DNA of 64,000 nt from Pseudomonas floridensis (GCF_002087235.1 NZ_MUIO01000002.1:124001-188000), one strand, 5' to 3'. Positions 54,818 to 64,000 are shown, counted from the stretch's first letter. Program-made: numbers and translations. Notes: generated from the letters alone by a model not told the origin.

Positions 54818-55696
54818 TCAAGCGGGCCTGTGCGCACCGTCATGGGCCTGAACCAGCTCGACGAAACGCGTCAAGCTGCGCGAGTCCGTACCGCGGCGCC
54901 AGATCAGCCAGGTCTGCAGATAGCGAAAAGCTTCCGACAGCGGCCAGACGCTGACCGTCGCACAACCGGGCATGCTTTCCAGCATGCTGCGCGGCATCAG
55001 CGCCAGACCGGCCCCGGCACTGACGCAGGCCAGCATGCCGTGGTAAGACTCCATCTCGTGAATCTTGCCCGGCACTGCGGCATCGTCGGTGAACCAGCGC
55101 TCGAAATGATGGCGGTACGAGCAATTGGCGCGAAACGCGTAAATGCTCTCTCCGCTCACATCACGGCCACGCGTTACCGGCGCATGGTGCAGCGGTGCAA
55201 TGACTACCATCTCTTCGTCGAAGACAGGAACGCCGTCCAGCGAAGGGTGCAGCACCGGGCCATCGACGAACGCCGCCACCAGCCGCCCGGCCAGTACGCC
55301 ATCGATCATCGTGCCGGATGGCCCGGTGCTCAGGTCCAGCTCGACCTTGGCGTACTGCTGGTTATAGGCCGCCAGCAACGCGGGAATGCGCACCGCCGCC
55401 GTGCTCTCAAGCGACCCCAGGGAAAACGGACCCTGCGGCTCGTCGCCGGAGACCGACAGGCGCGCCTCATGCACCAGTTCCAGAATCCTTCGCGTGTAAT
55501 CGAGAAAATTCCAGCCAGCGGGCGACAGGCGTAAACGCAGTTTCTCGCGGATGAACAGGTCCACGCCCAGATCCTGTTCCAATTGCTTGATGCGCGTGGT
55601 CAGGTTGGAAGGCACCCGATGGATGTGCTGCGCAGCGGCGCTGATACTGCCGTGTTCGGTGACGGCTTTGAACATTTCCAGTTGGACCAGATCCAC
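54818..55696 (-). CDS. ptrR: LysR-family regulator, PtrR-like
   Basis: 292 residues. The HTH is in [39 protein letters not shown], which resembles E. coli PtrR/YneJ. The gene is divergent from sad (YneI-type dehydrogenase), as in enterobacteria, where PtrR controls putrescine/GABA-related sad expression. No ATG is available; GTG at 55696 has GGAG 6 bases upstream and is preferred over TTG at 55708. Confidence 0.8.
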   Translation of the reverse strand: MDLVQLEMFKAVTEHGSISAAAQHIHRVPSNLTTRIKQLEQDLGVDLFIREKLRLRLSPAGWNFLDYTRRILELVHEARLSVSGDEPQGPFSLGSLESTAAVRIPALLAAYNQQYAKVELDLSTGPSGTMIDGVLAGRLVAAFVDGPVLHPSLDGVPVFDEEMVVIAPLHHAPVTRGRDVSGESIYAFRANCSYRHHFERWFTDDAAVPGKIHEMESYHGMLACVSAGAGLALMPRSMLESMPGCATVSVWPLSEAFRYLQTWLIWRRGTDSRSLTRFVELVQAHDGAHRPA

Positions 55697-55717
55697 ACCA
55701 TTCTCCAAATGTGAAAG

Positions 55718-55730
55718 ATACGATCAGTAT
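55718..55730. promoter_or_regulatory. Putative LysR operator between ptrR-like gene and sad
   Basis: ATAC-GATCA-GTAT is a 13-bp inverted repeat in the 101-base divergent region, of the size and symmetry expected of a LysR recognition core (T-N11-A type). Confidence 0.45.
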
Positions 55731-55797
55731 TATTCAGTTTCGCGAAGCATAGCACGGCGGTAGTCTGGCCTCATTCCCACCTGAACAGGATGGCACC

Positions 55798-57189
55798 ATG
55801 ACCCAGATTTCCAGCACCACCCATGCAATTTCGATCAACCCCGCGACCGGCGAGCAGATCGGCCATTACGCCTATGAATCCGACATCGAACTGGATAATG
55901 CCCTCGCCCGGGCCTCCAGCGGCTTTGCCGACTGGAAGCGCCGCAGCCTCGACGAACGTGCACGCTTGATCATCGCACTGGGCCAGAGCTTGCGCGAAGA
56001 CGCGGAATCCATTGCACGAATGATCAGCCAGGAAATGGGCAAGCCGATCAAGCAGGCTCGAGGCGAAGTCGAAAAATGCGCTCAGCTGTGCGACTGGTAC
56101 GCCGCTCAGGGGCCAGCGATGCTGGCTGCCGAGTCGACTCAGGTCGAGCACGACAAGGCACGTATCGAATACCGCCCGCTCGGCCCGATCCTCGCGGTGA
56201 TGCCGTGGAATTTCCCGATCTGGCAGGTGCTGCGTGGCGCGGTGCCGACGTTGCTGGCAGGCAACACCTATGTTCTCAAGCACGCCCCCAACGTAATGGG
56301 CAGCGCCTATTTGATGCGCGCAGCATTGAAGCGTGCAGGTTTTCCGGAGGGTGTGTTCGAGGTCATTAACGTGACCCAGGACGGCGTGTCCAGAGCCATT
56401 GCCGATCCACGAATCGCCGCCGTGACCCTCACCGGCAGTGTCCGGGCAGGTCAGGCCATTGGTGCACAGGCCGGCGCGGCGCTGAAAAAGAGTGTGCTGG
56501 AACTAGGGGGCTCCGACCCGTTCATCGTGCTCAACGATGCGGATCTGGATCAGGCCGTCAAGGCAGCGGTAATCGGTCGCTACCAGAACACCGGGCAAGT
56601 CTGCGCCGCAGCCAAGCGCCTGATCATCGAAGCCGGTGTGGTCGAGGAATTCACTCGCAGGTTCGTTGAAGAGACGCGCAAACTGGTGGTTGGCGATCCG
56701 TCTCAGGACACCACCTATATAGGCCCGATGGCGCGCTTCGATCTGCGTGACGAACTGGACGGCCAGGTTCAGGCTACCCTCGCCGAAGGTGCGACGTTAT
56801 TGCTGGGCGGTGAAAAAATCGCAGGCCCGGGCAATTTCTACGCGCCGACGGTGCTGGGCGATGTGACTGACCGAATGACCTCTTTCAAGGAGGAACTGTT
56901 CGGCCCTGTGGCATCGATCATTACCGCCCGCAATGCTCAGCATGCGCTGACGCTGGCCAACGACAGTGACTTCGGCCTGACCGCGACGGTGTACACCGCC
57001 GATCTGGAACTGGCCGAGCATCTGGCTGATCAACTAGACACCGGAGGCGTGTTCATCAACGGCTATAGCGCTTCAGACCCGCGTGTGACCTTCGGCGGCG
57101 TGAAGAAAAGCGGTTACGGGCGCGAGCTGTCGCATTTTGGCGTGCGCGAGTTCACCAATGCGCAAACGGTGTGGCGTGATCGCAACTGA
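55798..57189 (+). CDS. sad: Succinate-semialdehyde dehydrogenase Sad
   Basis: 463 residues, matching E. coli Sad/YneI in length and motifs: THAISINPATGEQIG at the N-terminus, MPWNFPIWQV, LELGGSDPFIVLNDADLD, catalytic Cys in GQVCAAAKRLI and the C-terminal GGVKKSGYGRELSHFG. It oxidises succinate semialdehyde, from GABA or putrescine breakdown, to succinate using NAD+. Divergent from its likely LysR regulator. GAACAGGATGG precedes the ATG. Confidence 0.93.
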   Translation: MTQISSTTHAISINPATGEQIGHYAYESDIELDNALARASSGFADWKRRSLDERARLIIALGQSLREDAESIARMISQEMGKPIKQARGEVEKCAQLCDWYAAQGPAMLAAESTQVEHDKARIEYRPLGPILAVMPWNFPIWQVLRGAVPTLLAGNTYVLKHAPNVMGSAYLMRAALKRAGFPEGVFEVINVTQDGVSRAIADPRIAAVTLTGSVRAGQAIGAQAGAALKKSVLELGGSDPFIVLNDADLDQAVKAAVIGRYQNTGQVCAAAKRLIIEAGVVEEFTRRFVEETRKLVVGDPSQDTTYIGPMARFDLRDELDGQVQATLAEGATLLLGGEKIAGPGNFYAPTVLGDVTDRMTSFKEELFGPVASIITARNAQHALTLANDSDFGLTATVYTADLELAEHLADQLDTGGVFINGYSASDPRVTFGGVKKSGYGRELSHFGVREFTNAQTVWRDRN

Positions 57190-57342
57190 ATGATGCACAG
57201 ACCCGAAGCTGTCCGTGGCAATTCCTGCATCAGGCCACGTGACCGCTTCGGATTCATCGCTGTTTTGCAGTCGGGTCGAGTGCACATATCTTGCCCCGAG
57301 AACGCCAAGTCCCGTGACTGCGCGAGACTGGCCCACCAACCC

Positions 57343-57927
57343 TCACTCCTCCTGCGTCTCCACCACGGCAGCGTCACCAATGGTGTAGAAATGCCCGCCC
57401 GCGACGTAGTGCAGACTGCGCCACTTCGGGTCGGCCTTTTCGAACTCCCAGTGCCCATCGCGAAACACGCGGGCATCCGCCCAGGCACCGACCACTTCGG
57501 CAATGAACAGGTCGTAAGTCTGCTGGTTGTGCGGCTCGGGGATCACTTTGCAGATCATCCAGGCAGAGCATCCGGCCACCAGCGGCGTGTCATGGCCCTC
57601 GATGCGAAACAGTTCTGCACCGGCCTTGTCCAGCTTGTCCGGGGTGAAGATCAGGCTCTGCGTGCCGACTTCGAACGTCAGGTTCAATTGCTCCCGATTC
57701 GGCACCTGCAGCGCAAAATAGCCGCTTTTTTCCACCATGCCGCGGGTCTTGGTCATCTTGTCGATCACCAGCGTGACCTTGGGCGGCGAGAAGTCCAGTG
57801 CGCAGGCCCAGGCCGCAGCCATCACATTGTGGACGCCGTCGTGAGCGGACGACACCAGCACGGTCGGGCCATGGTTAAGCAGGCGATAGGCCTTTTCCAG
57901 TTCGACTGGGCGAATATGATTGTTCAC
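57343..57927 (-). CDS. Flavin reductase-like domain protein
   Basis: 194 residues with the split-barrel FMN-binding fold of the flavin reductase family: GPTVLVSSAHDGVHNVMAAAW and PPKVTLVIDKMTKTRG are its conserved parts. It uses GTG at 57925-57927 as start, with GGGAG 6 bases upstream. A related protein at 44028-44513 is shorter and in a catabolic operon. Function of this one is not clear; it may bind flavin or F420-like cofactors. Convergent with sad. Confidence 0.82.
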   Translation of the reverse strand: MNNHIRPVELEKAYRLLNHGPTVLVSSAHDGVHNVMAAAWACALDFSPPKVTLVIDKMTKTRGMVEKSGYFALQVPNREQLNLTFEVGTQSLIFTPDKLDKAGAELFRIEGHDTPLVAGCSAWMICKVIPEPHNQQTYDLFIAEVVGAWADARVFRDGHWEFEKADPKWRSLHYVAGGHFYTIGDAAVVETQEE

Positions 57928-58072
57928 GTGGAACTCCCGAAAATGTAAATCTTGTCACTGCAAAAAGGCAGGGAGATAAGGCATTGTGCGTGTCTCACGC
58001 TTAGGCCATCGTGCGCTCTGGCGCATCATGAGCAGGCGCCATTTCCTCCACCTTGCTAATTAAGGCACTGGA

Positions 58073-58696
58073 TTGACCAGCATAGACCGCCCAATTCCCC
58101 GAGTGTTCGCACTGCTCCTCGCAGCAGGCCGTAGCAGGCGCTTCGAAGGTGACAAGCGTCGCGCCACGCTGCCCTGTGGCCGCACCTTATTGCGCGCAAG
58201 CATCGATAACGCGCAGCAGGCTTTCAGCGATGTCTGGGTGGTATTGAGGGAGGAAGATGACGCGGACGCGCTTGGCGTTGCGCCAGACGTGACAGTGGTG
58301 CGCAGTCCACAGGCAGATCTGGGTATGGGTCACAGCCTGGCCAGCGGCATCGCCGCGCTGACGCCATCCGATGCCAACGCCGTGGCCGTTCTGCTGGCCG
58401 ACATGCCATGGATTCAGCCCGCCACGCTACGCAATCTTGCCGCAATGGCGAATCCGCATCGCATCGTACTGCCTGGCCATGACGGGCAACGCGGACATCC
58501 GGTGATCATCGGGCGAGATTTCTGGCCGCTGCTGCTGAATCTTGAAGGCGATCAGGGCGCTAGATCGATTATCAAAAGCCACCCTGAGCACTGTGACGTC
58601 CTGGCCTGCGATGATCCCGGCATTCTGCGCGATGCCGACACGCGAGCGGCACTGGCGCTGGCCTGCCAGACCTTCGCTAAAGCGTCTGACGACTGA
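58073..58696 (+). CDS. mocA: Molybdenum cofactor cytidylyltransferase-like protein
   Basis: 207 residues of the MobA/MocA nucleotidyltransferase family. The CTP-binding motif is LLAAGRSRRFEGDKR and LLADMPWIQP gives the metal-binding Asp of the second site. MocA adds CMP to molybdopterin-Mo to make the cytosine dinucleotide cofactor used by the xanthine-oxidase family; this agrees with the paoABC genes next door. TTG at 58073 with AAGG upstream is the best start. It overlaps the XdhC-type gene tail to tail by 20 bases. Confidence 0.85.
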   Translation: MTSIDRPIPRVFALLLAAGRSRRFEGDKRRATLPCGRTLLRASIDNAQQAFSDVWVVLREEDDADALGVAPDVTVVRSPQADLGMGHSLASGIAALTPSDANAVAVLLADMPWIQPATLRNLAAMANPHRIVLPGHDGQRGHPVIIGRDFWPLLLNLEGDQGARSIIKSHPEHCDVLACDDPGILRDADTRAALALACQTFAKASDD

Positions 58697-59645
58697 CGCC
58701 GTTGGCGACCCTTAGAATGTCGGCCATGACCGCAATGGCGATTTCCGCGGGCGTCTTGCTGCCCAGATTCAGACCGATCGGTGCATGTATCCGGGCGAGC
58801 GCCTGCTCATCGAGTCCGCCAATCCGCGCCAGACGCTCCTTACGCTTGCCGCTGGTGCGCATGGAACCCATGGCGCCGATGTAGAACGCTTCGGTGCGAA
58901 CTGCTTCCAGCATGCTCAGGTCATCCAGTTTCGGATCGTGGGTCAGCGCCAGCACAGCCGTCGAAGCATGGCAGCCGCCTTCAGCAATGAACACCGCTGG
59001 CAGGACGTCGCGCACTTCTACGCCAGCCATCGAAAAACCGGCCGTGACTTCGGTACGCGGATCACAGACGATCACCTCGTACCCCATGGCGACGGCGAAA
59101 CTGGCACAGAACTCGGCCACCGGCGACAAACCGGCCAACAGCACGCGATACACGGCCCCCATGCGGATACTGATGCGCTCGCCGTCGATGTGCACCCGCG
59201 ACTCGCCCAATGCAGCCGGGCCGTTGCTTCGCTGCACGCCACCAAGAAGCACTTGGCGACCGATCAGCCTACGCCCGGCCAGCGCTTGCTCCACGGCGGC
59301 CAGGTGTGCGTCGGCCTCAGGGCCGGGCGTGATGCATTCGATCAGTACGTCCAGCACGCCACCGCATGGCAACGCCAGCGTTGGAGCCAGGCCGCCGTCA
59401 CCGTAACGAACGACCTGATTGACCGGCTCGAACTGACCGGCAGTCAGCCTTTCAAGAAAGTCGTCCTCCACACAGCCGCCCGACAGCGAACCACGATGCT
59501 CACCACTGCCAAGCGCCACCAGCATCGCCCCCGGCCCGCGCGGAGCGGAGCCAAAGGTCGAGAGCACGGTGCACAGCCACACGGATTTGCCAGTTGCCAG
59601 CCAGTCACGCGCCTGCTGGATAACCTGCAAGTCAAGTTGCTTCAT
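58677..59645 (-). CDS. paoD: XdhC/CoxI-family molybdenum cofactor insertion factor (PaoD-like)
   Basis: 322 residues. Two recognisable parts: an N-terminal XdhC/CoxI domain (STFGSAPRGPGAMLV, SLSGGCVEDDF) and a Rossmann-like C-terminal XdhC_C domain (LALTHDPKLDDLSMLEAV, YIGAMGSMRTSGKRKERL). PaoD is the chaperone that binds MCD, promotes its sulfuration and inserts it in PaoABC. It lies 2 bases after paoC on the same strand, in the E. coli operon order. Confidence 0.9.
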   Translation of the reverse strand: MKQLDLQVIQQARDWLATGKSVWLCTVLSTFGSAPRGPGAMLVALGSGEHRGSLSGGCVEDDFLERLTAGQFEPVNQVVRYGDGGLAPTLALPCGGVLDVLIECITPGPEADAHLAAVEQALAGRRLIGRQVLLGGVQRSNGPAALGESRVHIDGERISIRMGAVYRVLLAGLSPVAEFCASFAVAMGYEVIVCDPRTEVTAGFSMAGVEVRDVLPAVFIAEGGCHASTAVLALTHDPKLDDLSMLEAVRTEAFYIGAMGSMRTSGKRKERLARIGGLDEQALARIHAPIGLNLGSKTPAEIAIAVMADILRVANGVSRQTL

Positions 59646-59647
59646 CG

Positions 59648-61864
59648 TTACCGCCCTGCCATCAATTTTTCTTTGGTAATGGGCAGATTGCGCACCCGTT
59701 TGCCGGTGGCGTGATAAACGGCGTTCGCCACCGCCGCCGCCAGCCCCGTCACGCCAATTTCGCCAATACCGCGCGCGCCGAACTCGCCGAGGTTGTAATC
59801 CGGGTAGTCGAGCAGGATCACATCGATGTCAGGCTGGTCCGCATGTACCGGCACCACGTACTCGGCGTAGTTGTTATTGACCGGCAGACCGCTGCGCGGA
59901 TCGAATTCAGCGGCTTCGAACAGCGCCATGCCAATCCCCATGACGATGGCACCTTCGACCTGATTGCGCGCCGCCAGCGGATTGACCACCTTACCCACGT
60001 CGATGGCGCTGACCACACGCGAAACGCGCAGGCTGGAAATGCCCGGGTCCCAGCGCACTTCGACAAAATGTACGCCGAACGAACGAAACGAGAATTTCCC
60101 GGCCTGCGGCATGCCGCTTTGAAAGTTGCCCTCGGCGCGTGAGAGACGCTGCCCTTTCAACACGTCGACGAAACTGACGCGCTGTTCGCCCGAGACCAAC
60201 TGGCCGTTCTCGACCTTGATCGAATCGGCGTCCTGCCCGGCAAACGCTGCGTTCTTGCCCACGGCATACTGTCGAAGCTTGTGCAGCGCATCACGCGTGG
60301 CACCGGCAATCGCCGGCATCACGCTGGCGGTCACCCACGAACCTCCGGACACGGGGCCCGCCGGGAACGACGAACTGCCCAGCTCCACTTCGACCCGATC
60401 AAGAGGGATGCCGGTCAGCTGGCTGACGGTCTGGGCAACGATGGTGTAAGTGCCCGTGCCGATGTCCTGCAGGCCGCATTGCGCAAGGGCCGTGCCGTCG
60501 GAGCGTAGAATGACGCGCGCATCGGTCGGCACCTGATAGGCCTCCCAATTGCAGGCACCCATGCCATAACCGATGATTTCGTCGCCGTCCCGCATCGAGC
60601 CGACGTCAGCCTTGCGGGCTTGCCAGCCGAAGCGCTCGGCGGCCTTGTCGATGGCTTCGGGCAGATGGTTGCTGGACCAGGGCAGCCCGGCACTTTGATC
60701 CTTGTCCGAGAGGTTCAACTTGCGAAATGCCAGAGGGTCCATGCCATTAGCCAGCGCCAGCTCGTCGATGGCCGACTCCAATGCGAACAGACCCGGCGCA
60801 GCGCCAGGCGCACGCATCGATGTCGGTGCTCCGCGATTGACAGCGCCGATCCGGTGGCTAACCAATACGTTGTCGCAGCCGTACAGGCTTTTGGTAACGC
60901 CACCGCAGTTTTCGGTGTAATCGTCCAGAGTCGACGTACTGTTGAACGACTCGTGACGGATCGAAACCAGCTTGCCATCCGCATCACTGGCCAGACGCAG
61001 GCGCTGACGGGTTTCCGGACGATGCCCCACGGTCGTGAACATTTGCGCTCGCGGCAGCACCAGTTGCACGGGGCGGCGGGTGACTCTGGACGCGGCGCAA
61101 GCGGCAACCGAATGCGGCCATGGCCAGAGCTTGCCGCCAAATCCGGAACCTATGAACGGCGCGCGCACCTCGACGCGGTCCGGCGGCAGGTCGAATACGT
61201 TGGCCAGCAAGTTGCGATGGTTGACTACACCCTGGGTGCTTTCATACACATAGAGTTTGCCGTCCTGCCACCAGGCGGTGCTGGCGTGCATTTCCATCGG
61301 ATTATGAACTTCGACCGGCGTGGTGTACGTCTGATCGATTTTTCTGGTCGCGCTCAGGAATGCGCCATCCGGGTTGCCACGCGTATGCCCTGCTCCGCCA
61401 TCACGAGCGCCCTGGGTTCGCAAGGCCTCCTGCAGATCCTTGACCGGTTTGGCCTCTTGATAGTCGACCTTCACCCGATGGGCCGCGGCCCGGGCCTGCT
61501 CGAAACTCTCGGCAACCACCAGAGCCACGAACTGGCCGGGGTAATACACGCGGTCATCTTCAAACGGCAGGCGATGTTCATCGGCCTTGCTCGCGGACAG
61601 CATCTTGGCGAAGCTCAGGGCGGCATCCGGGGTGCGGTGCAGGTCCGGGAAGTTGCCGTGATGGAAAATTTCGACCACGCCCGGCATCTTGCGTGCGTCC
61701 TGGTCATTGACGGCCAGTATCCGGCCGCTGGCGATGGTGCTGTAAACGCCATATGCGTACAGCATGTCTTTGACCGGGTGATCGGCGGCGTAACGCGCTT
61801 CGCCGCTGACCTTTTTGCCGCCGTCGATGCGACGCTGCGGCGTGCCGATAATCTGCTCACTCAT
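59648..61864 (-). CDS. paoC: Aldehyde oxidase, molybdenum-binding subunit
   Basis: 738 residues of the xanthine dehydrogenase large-subunit family. Conserved parts include the Moco-binding IGSGFGGKLW, MRAPGAAPGLFALE, GCGL-like QCGLQDIGTGTYTI, and the C-terminal GARGIGEIGVTGLAAA, whose Glu is the probable catalytic base. With paoA and paoB it makes a periplasmic aldehyde oxidase that turns aromatic and other aldehydes into acids. No signal sequence, as expected, because export is by the Tat signal of PaoA. Confidence 0.92.
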   Translation of the reverse strand: MSEQIIGTPQRRIDGGKKVSGEARYAADHPVKDMLYAYGVYSTIASGRILAVNDQDARKMPGVVEIFHHGNFPDLHRTPDAALSFAKMLSASKADEHRLPFEDDRVYYPGQFVALVVAESFEQARAAAHRVKVDYQEAKPVKDLQEALRTQGARDGGAGHTRGNPDGAFLSATRKIDQTYTTPVEVHNPMEMHASTAWWQDGKLYVYESTQGVVNHRNLLANVFDLPPDRVEVRAPFIGSGFGGKLWPWPHSVAACAASRVTRRPVQLVLPRAQMFTTVGHRPETRQRLRLASDADGKLVSIRHESFNSTSTLDDYTENCGGVTKSLYGCDNVLVSHRIGAVNRGAPTSMRAPGAAPGLFALESAIDELALANGMDPLAFRKLNLSDKDQSAGLPWSSNHLPEAIDKAAERFGWQARKADVGSMRDGDEIIGYGMGACNWEAYQVPTDARVILRSDGTALAQCGLQDIGTGTYTIVAQTVSQLTGIPLDRVEVELGSSSFPAGPVSGGSWVTASVMPAIAGATRDALHKLRQYAVGKNAAFAGQDADSIKVENGQLVSGEQRVSFVDVLKGQRLSRAEGNFQSGMPQAGKFSFRSFGVHFVEVRWDPGISSLRVSRVVSAIDVGKVVNPLAARNQVEGAIVMGIGMALFEAAEFDPRSGLPVNNNYAEYVVPVHADQPDIDVILLDYPDYNLGEFGARGIGEIGVTGLAAAVANAVYHATGKRVRNLPITKEKLMAGR

Positions 61865-61873
61865 GGAAAACTC

Positions 61874-62857
61874 CTACGCCGTCAGGTCACGAAGGTTGCG
61901 GACAATGACCTGCTCACCCAACGGGATCTTGAAGGCGTTGTGTTCATAGGCCTTAGCGCCCTGCATGGCCAGCGCGGCGACCCGAGCGAAGCTTTCCATG
62001 TCGGCTCGCTGACCGATCAACGCCCGCTCCGCCTCGACGGCACGCCACGGCTTGGTGCCGACGCCGCCCAGCGCGATACGCGCATCCGCCACGCGCTTGC
62101 CATCCATGACCACCACGACCGCGCTCGAAGCAAGAGCGAACTGATACGAGGTTCGGTCACGCAGCTTCAGGTAGCTGGAGCGGCTGCCGGGCAATGGCGC
62201 ATCCAGCGTCACATGCGTGACCAACTCGTGGGGAGCCAACGCGTGCTCGCGCTCCGGGTTGTCGCCTGGCAGCAGATGAAAGTCGGCAAACGGAATGTCG
62301 CGGCTACCGTTGGGACCTTGAATAGTCACCTGCGCGCCAACCGCAGCAATGCCGACACACATGTCGGAAGGGTGTGTGGCAATGCATTGATCGCTCGTAC
62401 CCAGTACCGCATGCACGCTACGGTTCAGGCCACCAATGGCCGCACAGCCAGAACCGGGTTCGCGCTTGTTACAGGCGGAAAAGCCATCGCGAAAATAAGG
62501 GCAACGCACGCGTTGCATGAGGTTGCCGGCCGTGGTCGCCTTGTTGCGCAGCTGCGTGGAAGCCCCGGCAAGGATGGCGTGTGACACAACAGGATAGCGC
62601 TCGCGCACCAGCGCATGATTAGCCATGTCGGTGTTGCTGACCAGCGCACCGATCCGCAGGCGCCCATCAGGCAACGATTCGATCTGCTTGAGTGCCAAGT
62701 GATTTATGTCCACGAGCTGTTGCGGCTGCATGACGTCCAGCTTGACCAGATCCAACAGCGTCGTGCCGCCCGCGAGGTAAAAGCGCGCATCTTGTCCGGC
62801 TGCCGTGCTGACAGCCTGGGCAGGCGACGTAGCTCGCGCGTAATCGAAGGTTCTCAT
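61874..62857 (-). CDS. paoB: Aldehyde oxidase, FAD-binding subunit
   Basis: 327 residues. The FAD-binding fold starts with RTFDYARATSPAQAVSTA and has FYLAGGTTLLDLVKLDV. An insertion with Cys residues (RVRCPYFRDGFSACNKREPG then GCAA) corresponds to the extra [4Fe-4S] cluster of PaoB. The start at 62855-62857 overlaps the paoA stop (ATGA), so the subunits are translated together. Confidence 0.92.
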   Translation of the reverse strand: MRTFDYARATSPAQAVSTAAGQDARFYLAGGTTLLDLVKLDVMQPQQLVDINHLALKQIESLPDGRLRIGALVSNTDMANHALVRERYPVVSHAILAGASTQLRNKATTAGNLMQRVRCPYFRDGFSACNKREPGSGCAAIGGLNRSVHAVLGTSDQCIATHPSDMCVGIAAVGAQVTIQGPNGSRDIPFADFHLLPGDNPEREHALAPHELVTHVTLDAPLPGSRSSYLKLRDRTSYQFALASSAVVVVMDGKRVADARIALGGVGTKPWRAVEAERALIGQRADMESFARVAALAMQGAKAYEHNAFKIPLGEQVIVRNLRDLTA

Positions 62858-63546
62858 CAGACCGCCCCCCCTGTCTTCGAGGCCGGCATTTTCGAACGTG
62901 CCGACTGCACTGCCGACAGAATGTTCTTGTAGGCGCCACAGCGACAAATGTTGCCGCTCATGGCCTCTCTGACGCTCGCGTCGTCAGTGGGAATGTTCGG
63001 GTCTTGAAGAATCGCCACGGCACTCATGATCTGCCCTGACGTGCAGTAACCGCACTGGTAGGCATCGTGTTCCCAGAAGGCTTCCTGCACCGGATGCAAT
63101 TGACCGTTCTGGGCCAGTCCTTCGATCGTGGTGATGCTGTCACCATCGTGCTGGATAGCGATCGACAGACAGGAATTGATCGCCACACCGTTGACCAGCA
63201 GCGTACAGGCGCCGCACTGGCCGTGATCGCAACCTTTCTTGGTGCCGGTCAGTTGCAGGCGGTCACGCAGCACGTCGAGCAGCACCGCATTGGCGGGGAC
63301 ATTCAAAGCATGCGCCTGGCCATTGACCTTCAATTGAATACGGTGCTCACCGACGCCAGGTGCATCGGTATCCTCCAACACGACCGGCGCCGGCGCAGGC
63401 GCGGCCTGCAACATACCGTCGGCCGGGATCCAGGTCGATAAGGTTGCGGCGGCAATTCCAGATGCGCCGAACTTCAGAAAGTTACGCCGCGAAGGCTGCA
63501 CGGCATCATCGGCAACAGGTCCTTTGTGCGTCTTTGTATCACTCAT
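62857..63546 (-). CDS. paoA: Aldehyde oxidase, iron-sulfur subunit with Tat signal
   Basis: 229 residues, the same length as E. coli PaoA. A Tat signal with SRRNFLKFGASG lies near residues 19-30. The first [2Fe-2S] site is GCDHGQCGACTLL with its upstream Cys, and the second is CGYCTSGQ with CRCG. It hands electrons to an external acceptor and carries the complex through the Tat system. First gene of paoABC-paoD; a dyad lies about 140 bases upstream. Confidence 0.93.
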   Translation of the reverse strand: MSDTKTHKGPVADDAVQPSRRNFLKFGASGIAAATLSTWIPADGMLQAAPAPAPVVLEDTDAPGVGEHRIQLKVNGQAHALNVPANAVLLDVLRDRLQLTGTKKGCDHGQCGACTLLVNGVAINSCLSIAIQHDGDSITTIEGLAQNGQLHPVQEAFWEHDAYQCGYCTSGQIMSAVAILQDPNIPTDDASVREAMSGNICRCGAYKNILSAVQSARSKMPASKTGGAV

Positions 63547-63902
63547 CAGAATCACCTGGTCATAGCCGTCACTGCTCTGAAGTGGCGGGCGTTATTGTGT
63601 CCGGCGCGGAGGCACCGATCAGGGTGGGTCAGTCCCCCGTTGCAGCGGGCGGCCAAGCCAGTCGTGAGGCTGGGGCCTTTTGGTATTACGGTCCTAATAA
63701 ATGTTTAACTGGCTGGCACGTCGAAAGTTCAACGATTCGATTGGGGCTCATGCCAGGCAGATGTTGCGACATGTGTAGGAATTGGCACCCGCAGCCCTTA
63801 TCTGCCGAGGCAGGGGCAGAGGGAGCCTGCTGAAGGACCTTAGCATCGGGTAACAGCGGGTATTAGCCGTCGTGCGTTACGTGAAGTAGTGAGTTCTGCT
63901 CA
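63547..63902. other. Intergenic region upstream of paoA
   Basis: About 356 bases without a recognised gene. It should contain the paoABCD promoter. The only structure I see is the dyad at 63684-63699. The minus-strand gene entering from the right ends at 63903. Confidence 0.5.
63684..63699. promoter_or_regulatory. TATTA-N6-TAATA dyad upstream of paoA
   Basis: TATTACGGTCCTAATA has 5-base inverted arms with a 6-base spacer, 138 bases before the paoA ATG. It may be an operator for the aldehyde oxidase operon. Confidence 0.3.
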
Positions 63903-64000
63903 TCAATCGGCACGACTGACCGCAAGACTGATGCCGTCGGGCTGATCCTGAGCCTTCTGACGATTTCGAACAGGCGACATTTCGGCCATTGCTGCCGACG
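63903..64000 (-). CDS. C-terminal end of an unidentified gene
   Basis: A minus-strand frame is open from the window edge to TGA at 63903-63905, giving 31 residues ending SLAVSRAD. Codon choice looks normal for this genome, but a competing frame is also open, so the call is weak. No domain can be assigned. Confidence 0.3.
   Translation of the reverse strand, partial: SAAMAEMSPVRNRQKAQDQPDGISLAVSRAD

Noticed and set aside
60620..62584. 654-codon open frame on the plus strand
   Set aside because: Antisense to paoC and paoB, which have intact cofactor motifs.

Overview
The window reads as chromosomal DNA of a fluorescent Pseudomonas, most likely from the P. syringae species complex. This is inferred from gene content and protein character: a complete mtlREFGKDYZ mannitol locus, PtrR/Sad and PaoABCD modules, and moderately GC-rich, densely packed genes. 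No database search was possible. I see no phage genes, insertion sequences or CRISPR arrays.

Layout. (1) 1-8838 is a signalling island: a CHASE3-GAF hybrid kinase with three receiver domains, a CheR methyltransferase and a CheB catalytic domain without any chemoreceptor gene, a receiver-kinase, three single-domain receivers, and a glycosyltransferase translationally overlapped with the last receiver. (2) 8846-19156 holds cobF and then the mannitol regulator, ABC importer, dehydrogenase and two sugar kinases. (3) 19255-22881 has a 184-residue Cys/Trp-free protein behind a near-perfect sigma-54 promoter, then a GAF-GAF-GGDEF-EAL protein. (4) 23155-40839 is mixed housekeeping: an alcohol dehydrogenase, a Nudix protein, two tandem tRNA-Val(GAC) genes inside a 112-bp duplicated block, a PuuB-like oxidase, TerC, NhaR, YceH, PbpG, SSADH, an SDR and a formaldehyde-dehydrogenase-like enzyme. 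(5) 41029-52387 is an accessory catabolic locus. (6) 52678-57927 has a DmlR-like/tartrate-D-malate dehydrogenase pair, a PtrR-like/Sad pair and a flavin-reductase-like protein. (7) 58073-63546 has MocA- and XdhC-type maturation factors and a periplasmic molybdenum aldehyde oxidase (paoABC).

The most interesting region is 41029-52387. A 12-bp perfect palindrome ATGGTATACCAT lies in front of a DUF1185 gene. Close copies lie in front of a RibB-type gene (one mismatch) and in front of a Pot-type ABC importer operon (two mismatches). Between these units sit an alpha/beta hydrolase, an aldehyde dehydrogenase, a flavin reductase, a GntR/FCD regulator and a zinc-ribbon Nudix protein resembling FAD pyrophosphohydrolases. 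I infer one GntR-controlled regulon that imports an unknown substrate, degrades it in a flavin-dependent way and raises its own supply of free FMN. The substrate and the reaction of the DUF1185 protein are not known to me.

Coordinates of starts were adjusted by ribosome-binding-site position and domain boundaries. Terminators, operators and promoters were found by eye and are marked with lower confidence where appropriate.
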